Part shown: positions 47,356-59,698 of the stretch, one piece after another | How positions within the stretch are numbered: the stretch's first letter is position 1 | Layout: the number at the start of each line of letters is the position of its first letter | Source of the DNA: Glutinoglossum americanum | Taxonomy: Eukaryota; Ascomycota; Geoglossomycetes; Geoglossales; Geoglossaceae | Assembly (NCBI GenBank): GCA_020080175.1 | Contig: JAGHQL010000093.1 | Location: forward strand, 1 to 64,000 | Direction of reading: 5' to 3' | DNA: 64,000 nt | Translations under genes and position numbers: made by a program | Notes under the pieces: generated by a model | The model's input: only the letters and a program-made list of their open reading frames with translations | Told to the model about the DNA's origin: nothing | Databases searched by the model: none

Positions 47356-48742
47356 GAATGTCTGTTGGTACGTGAATGTCTCTGCGCTAGAACCGTGTTG
47401 GAGAGTTATGGTTTAGGTGAGGTCAGATTGATGGTTATAACACAAAGGGGAATAGTACTGTCAATGCGGGATGGCACTGTAGCAACTCCTAATAACCGTT
47501 TTATACAGCGACTATTTGGTGATTCTCATATATACAGCTTTGTCGACAATTAATTGTAAAATTCTTCAATAGCCTTCATCCAAGCGAGCCGCCTCCTGAA
47601 AGACCCCACACAAAGGCCGGCATTTCAATTACCGTATTAGGGAATCTACGTCTGGAGTCCTCTCCTGCCCCCTCAGCGCACCCTCTATATACCCGCAGGG
47701 CTCTTGCGAGAATAGCTCAACCTCAACCGGCGGGGGCCACAGGGGGATGTGATGATTGTGATGACCGCGACTTCGAATCTATGGATTAGGTCTAAGATGG
47801 GAACTCAAATTCGACCTCCCTAGATGGCTCAAGTGCCCTAGCTATGGCATGTTCACTCAACCCGAAGGATGGGGGGCCCCTCATCAGTCTGTGCGAGTAG
47901 TCTCCGTATGGGATATGATAAAGGCAGGGATCATAATAAGAGTGACAGCCGATAGTGCGGTAACTGCAACTATGAGGACAGGAACCCGCCCTTTCTAATG
48001 GAAGTGGGGGCTGTCTCTCGAATTCCGATGTCTTCGGGCTGTAAATAGACGCTAGGTGCCGAGAGATAGGCGGTGGTTAGTATTACCCACTAGGACTTAC
48101 TGGAGCGTGAGGCACATACCTGGGTGAATTCGCAATGGGTTTTACTTAGAGCTGTTTCCATTGGGACGCCCATCCAGCTCACACCTTCAGCGTGTGTGGG
48201 CGCGACTAAACCACCTTCCTATCTAATAAAACTAGACTCCCATACAACCGGGGAGCCGCTCATTTCGGGCCTGGCGATACCAACTTCCATAATTGCGTTT
48301 TGAAGGCCTCTTTAAAGGTAGCGCTTTCCATGTATGAGTAAGTAGATTATCTAACAATACCCGTTAGCTCAGGCTTAGGATTTCGCTAGGCGAAGTCAAT
48401 CTCGCGAATGCCCCTCACCGGGAGATATGGCGTGGAGAATACTAACCGTGCTCCTTAACACTCGCCTCAATTGTGGCCAGCAAAGCCGTCTTGCTCCAAA
48501 CCTCTCACACCGATGTGACCGAAGTATGATAGAAGCTTCACCTAGTTTAGTGTCCGTGCAGTCTATACTCCGCAGCTCACCCTCCCCATCTAGTGCCAAC
48601 TCCGATATCCCCTGTACTAGGATTGATTGGACGACCCAGAAAATTCGTTAACCAGCGAACGCGGAGATAGTAGGTGCACGGCCTCTAAGTCCAGGCTGCC
48701 TGGGAAATTCGACCAAGTATCCCCCAGCAAACCCACTCTTCC
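47356..48742. other. Intergenic, nothing assigned
   Basis: Separates the 3' ends of the Helo-pseudokinase and C2H2 zinc-finger genes. Small frames such as 47365..47553 have no domain. No repeat was recognised. Confidence 0.35.
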
Positions 48743-50925
48743 TCAACCCACCACCTCTTCCGCTGCTGCCACCGCAGGCGGCCTAACCTCCCTCCTACAG
48801 CCCTCCACCAACCCCGCTATAAATTCGATTCCCACCGCATGCGCATTTGCCACATGCCTCACAAACTGCTCCTCCCTATAAAACCTAGCATTATGCGAAC
48901 ACCTCGCAAAGCCATGTGCTCTTTTTAGATGCCGGATGCGCCGCGGCCAGTTGCTAGGTGGATAGAAGTCACCACAGAGGAGACACATATCGTTGTCGTG
49001 ATCATAGGTGTCGAAGAAGAGGCCGGGAGTTTGTGCAGAGGTGAGCGGAGGGCAGATAAAGCAGGTGGGCCAGGAATGCCAGATTTCTGTGTGCCTCATG
49101 GCGGTGGTGGCGTCGGGGAAGCCAATATCGCAGAGGTGACACTGGTGACGTCTTTCCTTAAGGGAGCTAGATCTGCATTTTTCGGGTATGCTGCATGTCA
49201 GAAGGTAAAGGCGGTACGCACAAGGAGAAAATGGAAGATATTGAAAGAAATTCACACTGACCCATTATCCTCCTCATTGCCCAATCGCTGAGCCCCCAAC
49301 AGCGTTCCCAAACTCCAACACGCTGGAAACCCACGCACAGGCGAAAAGTCGTGCCTCTGCATCGGATACGGCGATGCCAATGGATCCCAAGATGCCATAG
49401 TTGTTCCTTCCCCATAGTGGTCGCCGATATGCTCTGTACGCTCAAACCAGGTCTTCAGAAGAACGGAACAAAAACCGCAGGAATAGAACCAGTTATCATT
49501 ATCGTGCTCTATAGCACCATCATACCCCTCATTGTCACACACTTGCAGGATGTGTGACTCTTCGTGATCGAGCCATGCGGCCCTGTCACTAAGCTGCTCC
49601 AGGCAGAACGTGCACTGCCAGGGCTTTAGTGTGCCCAGAGGGGAGGGGGATGGTTGGGTGCATATATGCGGGATGACCGTAAGTGAGGAAGAGAGGCTAG
49701 ATGGGACAGTCGAGGGAGGAAGGAGGTGTGAGTGTAAGGATGGATTCGTACTAGGGTCGGAGTCCGTAGGCGTGGTCGCTTGTCTTCTGGTCTCGGTGCT
49801 AGATGGCGGTGATGGCGGCAGTAGCACATCCGATCCACCCCCACCTCTTTTCGACGGTGATGATCTCGGTGATCTCGAGCCAGCTAGAATCTTTTGTCCC
49901 GCTTTCACGATCCATGAGCCTGCCGTTGAGAGCGGACTTCGTGTCGCCTCAGATTCCGGATCTAGGCTGAGACTACTGCGGGGGCGGAACAAAGCTTTGA
50001 GCCTAGAGAGGGTGGAAGTGGAAAGGTTAGTAGGAGTGTTGGACTTCATCCATTCCTCGAACCTATCTCTCCTTCTTCCCTTCTTGAGTCGCCTAGGTTT
50101 CTTGCTCGAGGATGAGCCTTCAGTCCCGCGGGATTCTGTATAATCCGAAGATGACTGCTGTGAGGAAGGGATTGGGATGGTATAATTGCTACTGGAGTTT
50201 GCTCTGTCGGGCTTCAAGGGGGGGGTTTCTTCCCCTTTCTCCTCTTCGATTAGCAGTCTCGGTTCGGCGGTTGGTAGAAAGTCTATTGGATCTTCCTAGA
50301 CGGTGATATCAACTAAGTAGGGATGCCAGCTGTGAGGAGATTGAATCTTGGAACTGACAGTAGAAGGCAAGTCTTGAGAGGGGATAGGAGCCTGGTATTG
50401 TAATATAATCGGTATTACACCAGTATCAGAAGCTTCCTGCACTTCTTTATTAGGTAGTAAGGGGAGGGAAGCTACTGGTGGACGGGGGAGAGGTTTCTAT
50501 TTGTCGTTCCAACGAGTCAGCAGAGCAACCTATGGGCGCAGGGAGGATTGGATAGGTTAGGTACTCACAGTTAGACGAGTCTCAGTTGATGACGCTGGTA
50601 GTTGTCGTTGCGAACGGAAAACCCTAGCCGCTGTGGAAGTTCTTTGATCATTTCCGTTATTCACAAAATCGATCCCCTTGCCGGAATAGATGTATGCGAA
50701 CTCCTCGAGCTGTGAGAGTATTTCAGCGTCATATAGGGAACTGTTTCGGTTTTGTGTTCCCGCGGGAACCGAGATCTCCTGTACTATTTGAGACGATTCT
50801 TTCCCGAAGAGGAGCGGGCTTGGTTTTCGCAAAGTTGTCATTCTAATGCCTCCCCCAGGGCTTGCCATTTCCAGACTCGGAATTTGTTGTACGAGAGGGG
50901 GCCTGATGTTTCTCGCTTGAAACAT
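48743..50925 (-). CDS. C2H2-type zinc-finger protein
   Basis: Predicted complement(join(48743..49172, 49262..50295, 50359..50496, 50569..50925)), 652 aa. Introns of 89, 63 and 72 bp keep phase; a stop codon at 50296 and the lack of an ATG in the long exon show that the upstream exons are needed. The first ~340 residues are Ser/Pro-rich and basic (KKPRRLKKGRRRDRFEEW), likely disordered with a nuclear localisation signal. From about 390 come C2H2/C2HC fingers: WQCTFCLEQLSDRAAWLDHEESH, YSCGFCSVLLKTWFERTEHIGDH, HQCHLCDIGFPDATTAMRHTEIWH and a last CLLCGDFYPP...HLKRAH unit. This arrangement occurs in uncharacterised ascomycete proteins, presumably DNA-binding or ubiquitin-related. No target is known. 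Confidence 0.75.
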
Positions 50926-53900
50926 ATCTAGATCGCAGGCTTGATCTTAAGGGCGCTGTAGATCTTAGGTTTAATGAACGAGAGCAACTACAGCGTGACT
51001 GTTTTGCAATTGTAGCCTTCGAGAAAGGTTCGTAGATGTGATCACCTAGGCTCTAGGCTCTCGCCAGCGAAGGCTAGAGTCTGTTGACCAGTATTAGACA
51101 GCACAGAGTGTTCCAAAAAAGCGCACGTCGCAGCAATAAGAACTAGACAGCTCGAGGACCCAAAATCATAGAGATGCGCTAAATGAAGGACTTGGCTAGC
51201 GGCGGTATGAAAGTAAGTAGACGGTAATAAAATACCTCGCCTGGTTAGACACGAAAATAAAAGCAAGAGATCCGAGCAGCTTTGCATGTGAAGTCGTTCA
51301 AATCTCCTATTTTGCCCAGCGGGTAAAGCGCTCCCCGAGCGTGTCCACGCATTTCCAGTATCGAGGGTCGTGAACAATGGTTCGCAGGTCCTGCATGGCG
51401 GGGAGGAAGAACACGTAGGTGGCGGATCATGAGGTGTTGGCGCGACGAAGAAGCTTTGAAGTGTGACCTCGTCGAGGGGAAAGCGGTCTTTGCGGTGCCA
51501 ACACACTCACTTCGATTAAGTCTTGTGTCCTCTATTGGCAGTTGTTAAACGAAGCTTCATGATACGAGGATTTGAAGGTCTGTCGGAAGTGAGAGGTGGT
51601 TGGAGGGCTTGCTCGGCTGCTTTAATTAAGCAGAGTAATTTAGAGCAAGCATTAGGGCGGCGTCTTCCGAAACATCCTCTCACCATTCCCCCACACTTCT
51701 CAAACGACTTGTCCACGATCCGGAGGGACTTTGACCAAAGTATGTACATGAATTGGGAAGGAGCTGCTGTATCTGCCTCTACCACCGCTAAGTGCCTAGT
51801 TCACCCTGTTGCCTTGCCATCTCCGCCTCCGCCATCAATACGCTTTGCCCAAGCTTCTCACAAGTCTACCCGGCTCCTCCAAAACTGCGAGCGCCTCCCC
51901 TCTGCTACAGACTAAGTTGTCAGATATTTCTATTGACTCTAGCTCGTTATGCGGTACTGGAGTAGAGGGATGTAGAATAAAAGACAAATATGTTGGCGAC
52001 CAATTGACAACTATGGTTCCAGTTTCCCATATGACCGACAAGCCTTCAAACTATTTGTGCATATGGTCCGACAGCATTTCGCATAGTATGCTTCCCACGC
52101 TAGGCCACGGCCTGTAGAGGTCCTTCTTAGTCTAAAGCGCCTTGCAAACTGCCATCTCGATCGACTGCTTAGAGATTTGCTGTTGCCAGGACCCGGAGGC
52201 AGCACTAGATGCACCGTCCTCACGAATTCCCGAGTGGAACCCCTAACTGCCAATCTGGAGTTTTTCTCTCATACAGGGCATAGCGGGGTACGCTGCCGAG
52301 TACGAGAGGGTATTTTCCTCTCCTAAGTGCCATTGAGGTGATGGCAGGCTGCCTCTGAGTACTCTATCAGCCATCAGAAGGGCGAGAGGGGGTACCATTG
52401 GGCCAGGGATCCCGCCACCCCTGGGTAGGTAAAATGGACACTGAGCCTATGTGGAGATGGTCATGCGCTCTCTAGATCAGCACCCCGCGATCCATCCACC
52501 AGACCCAACCAAATGAGAACCCTAAAGCCATGTTAGTACAGCGCTCGAAGCACACCACAAATTGAACGGTTATTTTGGAATATCGCCGGCGAAAATGCAC
52601 TGGCCTGGATTCTCGATGCAAAGTCAGTATCTCTCCTCACACCGTAGGGCTCGTGCGACTTGTTGTCATATGCTAAAAACCACCTCCTACGCCCACCAAT
52701 ATGTGAGTAGAGTCGATGACGACATAACATTGGCCATTGCGGTGACAATTGTTTACTCGTGGTTCCACATGCTAGCATCTGACTCGCATGTGTTACCATG
52801 TGCCAGGAGGCTGGTAGAATGCTCGAGGCACATAAATAAGCCCCCAAGAGCACTAGCCTTTTTACATATAGCGCTAATAAATTCTATTACGCTGCCTACT
52901 CACATCATTACCTCTTTTTCCGGAACCACAAGACCCCCAACACAACTCACCCACCCCGTCTACCGATAACATGTGCGAATAGCCATTCAAGCGGAACATC
53001 CGACCTAGAGCGAGCGTTCGGAAGTAATCCAGACAACGCTAATCGTTCTCACGTAAAACACTTCGTGATGCCGTGGAGCTTCTGCACCCCTCAGTCGCCA
53101 ACCGAAGCTCATAGGGCGAAACCGCCACCTGGATTCCAATTATTTCATGTAAATAGTGTTCCCCTGAACCTCAGCACCGTTCTGGTGAACCTCACTTCCC
53201 CCAGCCCCGAGAGAGATTTCCAAACTCGACGCGGCCAAAAGCAAAGAGGGCAACTGAACCCCATCATCCCCGAAACAGTAAAGGTTCATCCTGGAATGTA
53301 TCCTTTAGTATAAATGCCACTTGATAGGTTCGATTTCATACCGTCTAACATGCCGTGTGAGTGACTCAGTGGGCTCCAGGTCCATTCTGTGTTCATGTGT
53401 CGGGTGGTGTAAGGTAGTTTGACTCGCTGATGCGAACAAGCCGAAGAGACTACTGAGGTGAACTAGGAGAATTGCTAAATGCCATACGCGGATTGAACTA
53501 TCGGAGTCATACATATCTTGTAGGCCCTAGCCCCTGAAAGTGCCTCTCTGATAGACATCATCGATAGACACACGTCTTTACCATACTAATATCTCCTCAC
53601 TCCTTTCCACCTCCACGCCTGCAACCCCATAAGTTCTAAACCAAATGCGGGGTGACAGCCCTGATGGTGGAGTAGATATGCAATTATCGCCCCACCACGT
53701 TCAGCACCACAACCACCACGCGCCACTTCTCAGCCCACTCCACATAGCGAAGCTACCCCAATAAACCCCGGACCACTCGAGAGGTTCGAAGAGTATAATT
53801 TTCGTCATGAGTGTCGTTTAATCAGCCGTTGAGCCCAGGATCTATAACCCTAAATAGTAACTAACCAATGATTAATACCGCAACTGTGACGGCGGAAGAG

Positions 53901-54319
53901 CGAAGCGCGGAATCGCGCTCTCACCGTAGATAGTGCAAGGGCATCTCTCCGGGGGCGTGGTGACGATGAGATCCGACCCACAAAAAGGACTAAACCGGGG
54001 TAGAAAAGAAGTCGTGGACTAAACAGAATCGAAACCTGTTGTGTATAGTAGAGATACCTGAGCCCACCCATACTCAAACTGCTCATGGCGAAGATCTTGG
54101 CTCTGTCGCGAAACCATAGCTATCGCCGTTGTGAAAATGGGCCAGCCACACCAATCCCGATCGTAATGGTCACACTCCCACCTACTCTTCCGCAACTCCA
54201 TTAAACTTGATGCATGTATGGCTTTAACTATCTTACAGTCTACATGAACGCCTATCCACGCGCCCCCAACTGCCTTTCAGAATCCTTCTCGATCGCGTGG
54301 GTGAAAAAAAAGGGGGGCA
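50926..54319. other. Long gene-poor region
   Basis: No supported gene over 3.4 kb. The frame 51042..51506 (minus, no ATG) has CRTCEPLF-type sequence but no known domain. The frame 54019..54201 (minus, ATG present; WECDHYDRDWCGW) is short and ends at a possible donor site, so it could be an exon of a small gene. The rest shows only scattered short frames. Confidence 0.35.
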
Positions 54320-54606
54320 ACAAAAAAACCGCACCAAGCGAGAATCGAACACGCTCCTTTTCGACATCACCGAAATACCCACCCCCTCCACTCCGCCCTT
54401 CGAAAAACAAACCTTCCTGGTATCCAAATCAGACAATTGGACAGCCAACAGAAAGCCCGCGAGAACAGCAAAAAAAACTTAAAGCCCCGAGGAGTTTCGA
54501 CTGCCAGATACGCCCGCGTCGGGCATTGTAACGGACAGGTCCTCAGGTGTTTAAGGGAAAACCTGGTATTAGCAGTCGGTGTTCATAACCGTTAGGCCAC
54601 GATGGT
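54320..54606 (-). repeat. tRNA-like (Pol III type) repeat, copy 1
   Basis: On the minus strand the unit begins with an A-box-like TGGCCTAACGGTTA, followed by ACACCGACTGCTAATACC (a Ser-GCT-like anticodon region). Nearer the end it has a B-box-like GTGTTCGATTCTCGC forming a T-arm with one mismatch, then a T7 run as in Pol III terminators. The segment CACCGA can pair with TCGGTG just before the T-arm, so the ~190 nt between could be an intron-like insert. The 5' and 3' ends do not form a proper 7-bp acceptor stem, so a working tRNA is doubtful. A SINE-like or tRNA-derived repeat is the better reading. Confidence 0.4.
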
Positions 54607-54797
54607 TTTTTTTGTGAGAGGAGCGGTGTTAAACTTGTTTATAGACAGACCGTGCCCCTGAGTGTGCCACCAAAACCTTTTACATAGCACGACCCCGATC
54701 TGCTGCATTGCGAGATAAGTTGAGATTAAAAAAAGGGAAGGTGCTGAGGTGATTTCTCTACCTCCCTCGATGAAAAAGATACGAACGCGTGGAAAAA

Positions 54798-55108
54798 TAA
54801 AAAAGGGGAGGCGAAAAGCCGCAAGCCAGAATCGAACACGCTCTTCTTCGCGGCCACCCACACAAGCACCCACCCCCTGCCCTGCACCTACAAAAAAGAA
54901 CATCTTCCCATCACTCAAATCAAACAGTTGGACATCCAAAAGAAACGCCGCGAAAACGGCAAAAAACTCAAACGCCTCGAGGAGTTTAGACTGTCCTGTT
55001 GTCCCAATCGCCGAAGAATGGGTACAGTGGGGGACAGGTCCGAGAAGAGGATATCGAGGAAAACCTCCGTATTAGCAGTCGGTGTTCCTAACCGTTAGGC
55101 CACGGTGG
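54798..55108 (-). repeat. tRNA-like (Pol III type) repeat, copy 2
   Basis: A direct copy of 54320..54606 about 490 bp away. The A-box end is almost identical over ~40 bases and the B-box core GTGTTCGATTC is identical, while the T-arm and the middle have diverged. A T-rich stretch follows the B-box on the minus strand. More decayed than copy 1. Confidence 0.4.
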
Positions 55109-56946
55109 TTTTATTATGGAACAGACCACGCTAAAATCGATTATGTGTCAAACGGTGCCCCTGAGTGCATCCAACCTCACTAAAAATTTTCCCTTACCCG
55201 CGCTTTTGTCCACACAACACACTGGTTTCCGCAACGCACCTTCGCGGTGGACGAGTCTCAAGACAAGGCGTTCCGGTTTTCCGGTTTGAGGGCGAGGTAG
55301 ACCTTCAAATAACATCAGCGAATGCAATCATAACGACAGCATTGACAAGTTTTTGGCCTCGCAAAACGGTATATCTCTGCTCCGCACCGGACAATCTCCA
55401 CCTCGGAGCCCCTGCGAGCGGTGCAGAGGCCTTCAGGATAGCTGCAGCATCGACCCATGGGCGTCGGTGCAGGAAAACACGAGTAGGTTCGCGATAAGAA
55501 ACCCGACAGGCAAGCCCTCATAGCCTCGTTGCAATTCCCTTACGCACATACATAGTTCTCTCACATCAATAGCTGCGCCCCACCCAATCCCTTCTTCTCT
55601 TCTCTGGGGGTAGGGTGAATGCCACACCGAAGGAACATACAGAAGCTTACGCAACCGATTCAAGAATCACAGCTAATGGCACTCATATCATACGAACGAA
55701 TAGCTCAAAGAACGCTCTCTAGACAGAGGCTAGATGCGAGAGCACACAGATGGCGGTACTTATGGAAAGAGATAACGAAGACTCGACTCCCGACACGGTA
55801 TGACGAGACGCCTTGACGGTGAATCCTTAGGGCGCCCTTGCCCATAAACAAAAGGTCAGACGGAAGGAGCGGCAACATACACATACTTACATCCACACAA
55901 GCCATAAAGCAAAACAGGATCACCCCCCCCATACTTCATTCAAACCTAGGGAGAATCTGGACAACCCAACCTATCAACCACACCCCCACTCCATTCCTTC
56001 AATTCCAACCCCCAAATCCCGCTCTCGAGAAGCTCAACCCTCGACGAGCCGGTCCCCCACGAGGCACAGGACGCAAAAAGAGAGAGCACGGAAGCGGAGG
56101 GATCGTGGCCAGAAGCCGGGCATACCTCCTCTACACAATATCCTCGCTCCCTGCATCCACACCTCCAATCCCTCAATTCTCTCACTCCCTTCCCTAAGTA
56201 ACTAGCATAAGCCCTCAAATACGCACCTCCAACGACACATACATGCTCCCACAGATACCTCCCAAATCCCAACCAATATCTTACCCTAAGTGGATACGGG
56301 AAAAATGGCGGTGTGGGGTGAAGACAAAGGAGATCGAAATTCCGCGAGCTCATGCCAGTCATCACGACAAGATGCAGACGCATCTCTGCCCCAATATAGG
56401 AGCTAATGATATCATTTCCTTCTCCGGATCTCCCGATGCCGCAACGGTTGTCCAAGCCCGATATGTTGGTACGACCGAAGGGGAAAAAATCGGGAGAGGC
56501 AACGCTATTGCTAGCATTCGGAGATCACCACTCTCTTCGCAAACATTGATCCTCGGCGACGGGATAACCCAAGCACTTTCACAATACGCGACCGAAAGAG
56601 CAAGGCACGCGTCATTCCCAGAAAAGCACAGTATTACCATATCAAATCTTTGCTCGATAGAGAAGAATATGCTAGACGGAGAAAAAGAAAACCGTTATAC
56701 ACATTCCTCCAAAAAAAAAAAAAATGGAGATGCTCAAGCCCCGCTTTCCTCCGCATCGCAATCAATGATCCGACATGACACTTCGTGAAGGAGAAAAAAA
56801 AAAATCAAAAACTTTTTGCACCTCTTTGCAAACGCTTTCCACCAGTTGATGAGGGTCTTGAACCGAGTCAATAATAAGAAAATGTGGGTAGATTGCACCT
56901 CCTAGGAAAGGCGATACTGAAAGTAGCCAGCCAGATGCTCATATCA
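55109..56946. other. Gene-poor region left of Rei1
   Basis: Overlapping frames on both strands (for example 55946..56455 minus and 56243..56788 plus) are mutual shadows with no domains and are not called. The right end is 3' flank of the Rei1 gene. Confidence 0.35.
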
Positions 56947-58699
56947 CTATTGCAACAGTGGATCCTGAAATCGAAGCGGTTAGTTTGAATATTTCCCCTC
57001 TACACCGGAGTTAGCTTTACTCACCCGGAAATGCTGCTGCATGTTTCCCCTCTTTTCAATCCCCCACTGATACCGATCTCGTGCTCTACCTTCCCGTTTT
57101 CGTTCCCGTTTCTCGACCGCTTTGATCTCCCGCTTCTTGGCGTCACTCACACCAATCATCCCTAAACCCCCGCTAGCACGAGTAACCAGCTGACGGCCTC
57201 TCTGTGCACTAGCATCTCCATCCACACCACTACTGATAGTACGGACTTCGGGCTGCTGCGAACTCGACGATGGGTACCTGTAGAGATTCTGGCGGTAGTA
57301 GCGCGCTAGCGACCTGTGGCCGGCGGAGCGGCCAGTTGGGAGGTGAAGCTCATACTCGGAATGGTACACTGCGTGAGCATGAGCGTGATGTGCATGCGAG
57401 TGCCACCCGTCTGCGCTTCTGTGGGGGAGAGCGTCGTGGTGTGAGTGATGCGGATGCTTGTGAAGTTTTTCGTACTGGTGGCTGTGGTCATCCAAGGGGA
57501 CTGCAGTAAGGTCTGCAGAATCTAGTGATGACTCTGAAGTGTCAGTTTCCCATCCATCAGCATCGGCGACATCCCGGTCAATATCCGCATTTTCGTTCCC
57601 ATCAAGGCCAACAGCGGTAATATTTGTCTCACGCCTCGCTCCAAGCTTAGCCCCGGCATTCTGCTTCTCCGCTGGCTCGTCTTCGTCTTCGCCTTCCACA
57701 GAATCTCCCTCGGAATCCGGGTATGTACTCCGGAAGTCGTAAAACTGCCCAACCTCAATCATCTGTTCCTCGGTATCAAAGGCTATCATGCAGTGACCCT
57801 TGTCTCTCATGTGAGTCTGTAGGCCAGTAGTTGTGCCCTTGACCTTCCCGCAGTACAAACACTCGTGAAATCGAGTAACTTTCTTGATCAGATATGCAAT
57901 AAGGCCTTCCAGATCGACAAGATAAGACTGCTCTGGAATGAACATTCCATGAATCTTTCCCATATGCGATACGTTCAGGCTAAGCGAAGGAGAGATGTAA
58001 TTGCAAAATATGCAGGACAGCGTAGGCAATACTGGAGTATTCTCCACACTTTCCATAGCCATAGAGGGAGTGGCAGTTGATGTCGAATTCTCCGACTTCT
58101 CTCCCTGCTCGACGACCGAAACGCTCTTAAGGCCTTTGATAACCTGGGACAGTTCAGCCTCTCCCAGTGCACCCGGTGATTCCTCTGCACCGACCGGCTC
58201 GCCTAATGAAAATGTAGAGCCTATAACGGATGCGGCCTCATCGTCTGCTTCAGCGCTTCCACTCGCAGTGCCGTGGTGCATCGCCAAAACCCTCGCCTTG
58301 TGCTTTTGGCTAGCGACATGGTTCCGATATGCATTCTCGCTATAGTATGTCTTTTGGCAAGCCTGACAGACCGTCTCATAAGAAGCCTTTGCAGCTGCCG
58401 CCGATGATGATGCTTGGGCGGTCAGGACCTTCTCCGCAAAGACCTCTGAAGGTAGTGGTGGAAGTGAGGAAACTCTTCGTTTAAGGTTGTATCGGCTATA
58501 TAGAAGTTAGATGACGCTTCGAGGAGGACGGTCAATATACTCACTGCCAGTCAGTATGCATGTGTCCACGCTGCAGTCCACTGCTCCGAAACGCCACTTG
58601 ACAAGTATTGCAGGTGAACGGATGCGACGATGGAACGTTCGATGAAGGCGACGTTTGGGAAAGACCCATTGAAGCTCTGCTCGACACGATTGTGGCCAT
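56947..58699 (-). CDS. rei1: Rei1-like pre-60S ribosome maturation factor
   Basis: Predicted complement(join(56947..56964, 57025..58495, 58545..58699)), 547 aa. Introns of 60 and 49 bp have GTGAGT donors and keep phase. The 18-nt last exon is chosen because it restores the family's C-terminus: QQHFRDPLLQ, where read-through would give an unrelated tail. Fingers: FTCNTCQVAFRSSGLQRGHMHTDWH near the N-terminus, VCQACQKTYYSENAYRNHVASQKH, CIFCNYISPSLSLNVSHMGKIH and CLYCGKVKGTTTGLQTHMRDKGH, the standard Rei1/ZNF622 set. In yeast, Rei1 acts in the cytoplasm on late pre-60S particles, releasing Arx1-Alb1 with Jjj1 and probing the exit tunnel with its C-terminus. A His-rich stretch around residues 350-400 is extra. 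Divergent from the HECT ligase gene. Confidence 0.93.
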
Positions 58700-59698
58700 T
58701 GTGGCAAGAATTTAGGCGTTTAATACCAACTCTATGAGCAACAGACGTTGCCTTTTTAAATGAGCTTCCGACGGGCAGACCAGAGCAATATTTCGGGGCG
58801 TAAAAGAGGTTTCGGCCTTATCGGCGGGCGTGGAGATGCGCTGGTTGTGGACGGATATTTAGCTTCGGTGGATTTAAGCTTGTGGGTGCGGGTCCTCCTC
58901 CCATACCCTACCGCGTAATCCGTAAGGCGTCGCCGACCCTGTCGACCCCGAGGGTTGAGTAAGCAGAACCAAAAGCGCCACAAAGCTTCGCCCAAAAGCA
59001 CTTAATATCCACGAGCCTCAGTATAGCAAGTCAATGAGTGCGTGGGGGTGTTTTGGCATTTCCGAGTTTATCGAGTTGTTTGTGTGTGCGCGGAATTGCA
59101 GCGCATTAGTTAATACGGTTAGTAACTGGTTTAGATCAGGCGACCGGGACAGACCGAGACAGGGCAGTCCCATCTGGTCGCAAGAATATGGCCGGGCCAG
59201 CGGCGGCTTTCTTATATGCCTCAATGTTGTGGGAATCCAGGCCAATTCCCTGGTATCACGTGATCCATAGTGTCCATTTCGGCAGCTTTTGGGGCATTTG
59301 GGGGCCAAAGCAGGGACTGGGGGCCCTAGAGCTCACCCTTAAATCACAACTTGATGCTCTCAGCCACTTCGCATAAGAATTTAGGTAGCGGCGGGTGAGA
59401 ATAGTCTATAGGAAGGATATTCTTGCTACTATCCGCCGGGACCGAGCCACTTGTTCTTAGTGACGAGGATATTCCTGCAACGAGCGTCCTTGTAGCCGTC
59501 AGGCTGTACCCGCTGACATCAGACTCAGGTATCAAATCACTTCAGTTTGTCCAGTATCGGACACACTATCCAGTCGCTACGCAGTGCATAAGTACTTGCT
59601 GCACGGTCAGCGGCAGGAGCGCTCGGAACAGGTCCCTTGCTTTGTGCCAAGATTTGCCAAGAGACTGAATCTTTGGACTGCGGCTCCGCTATGGTGAT
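58700..59698. promoter_or_regulatory. Divergent promoter region Rei1 / HECT ligase
   Basis: About 1 kb separates the two start codons. No coding sequence is supported in it. Both promoters and 5' leaders must lie here; I do not name individual sites. Confidence 0.45.

Noticed and set aside
51042-51506. 154-codon minus-strand frame
   Set aside because: No ATG and no recognisable domain; kept only as a note in the gap description.
54320-54606. Functional tRNA-Ser(GCT) gene
   Set aside because: The acceptor stem does not pair and the A-to-B box distance is far too large; described as a tRNA-like repeat instead.
56243-56788. 181-codon plus-strand frame and its antisense partner 55946..56455
   Set aside because: Both are without domain, overlap each other and have no supporting splice structure.
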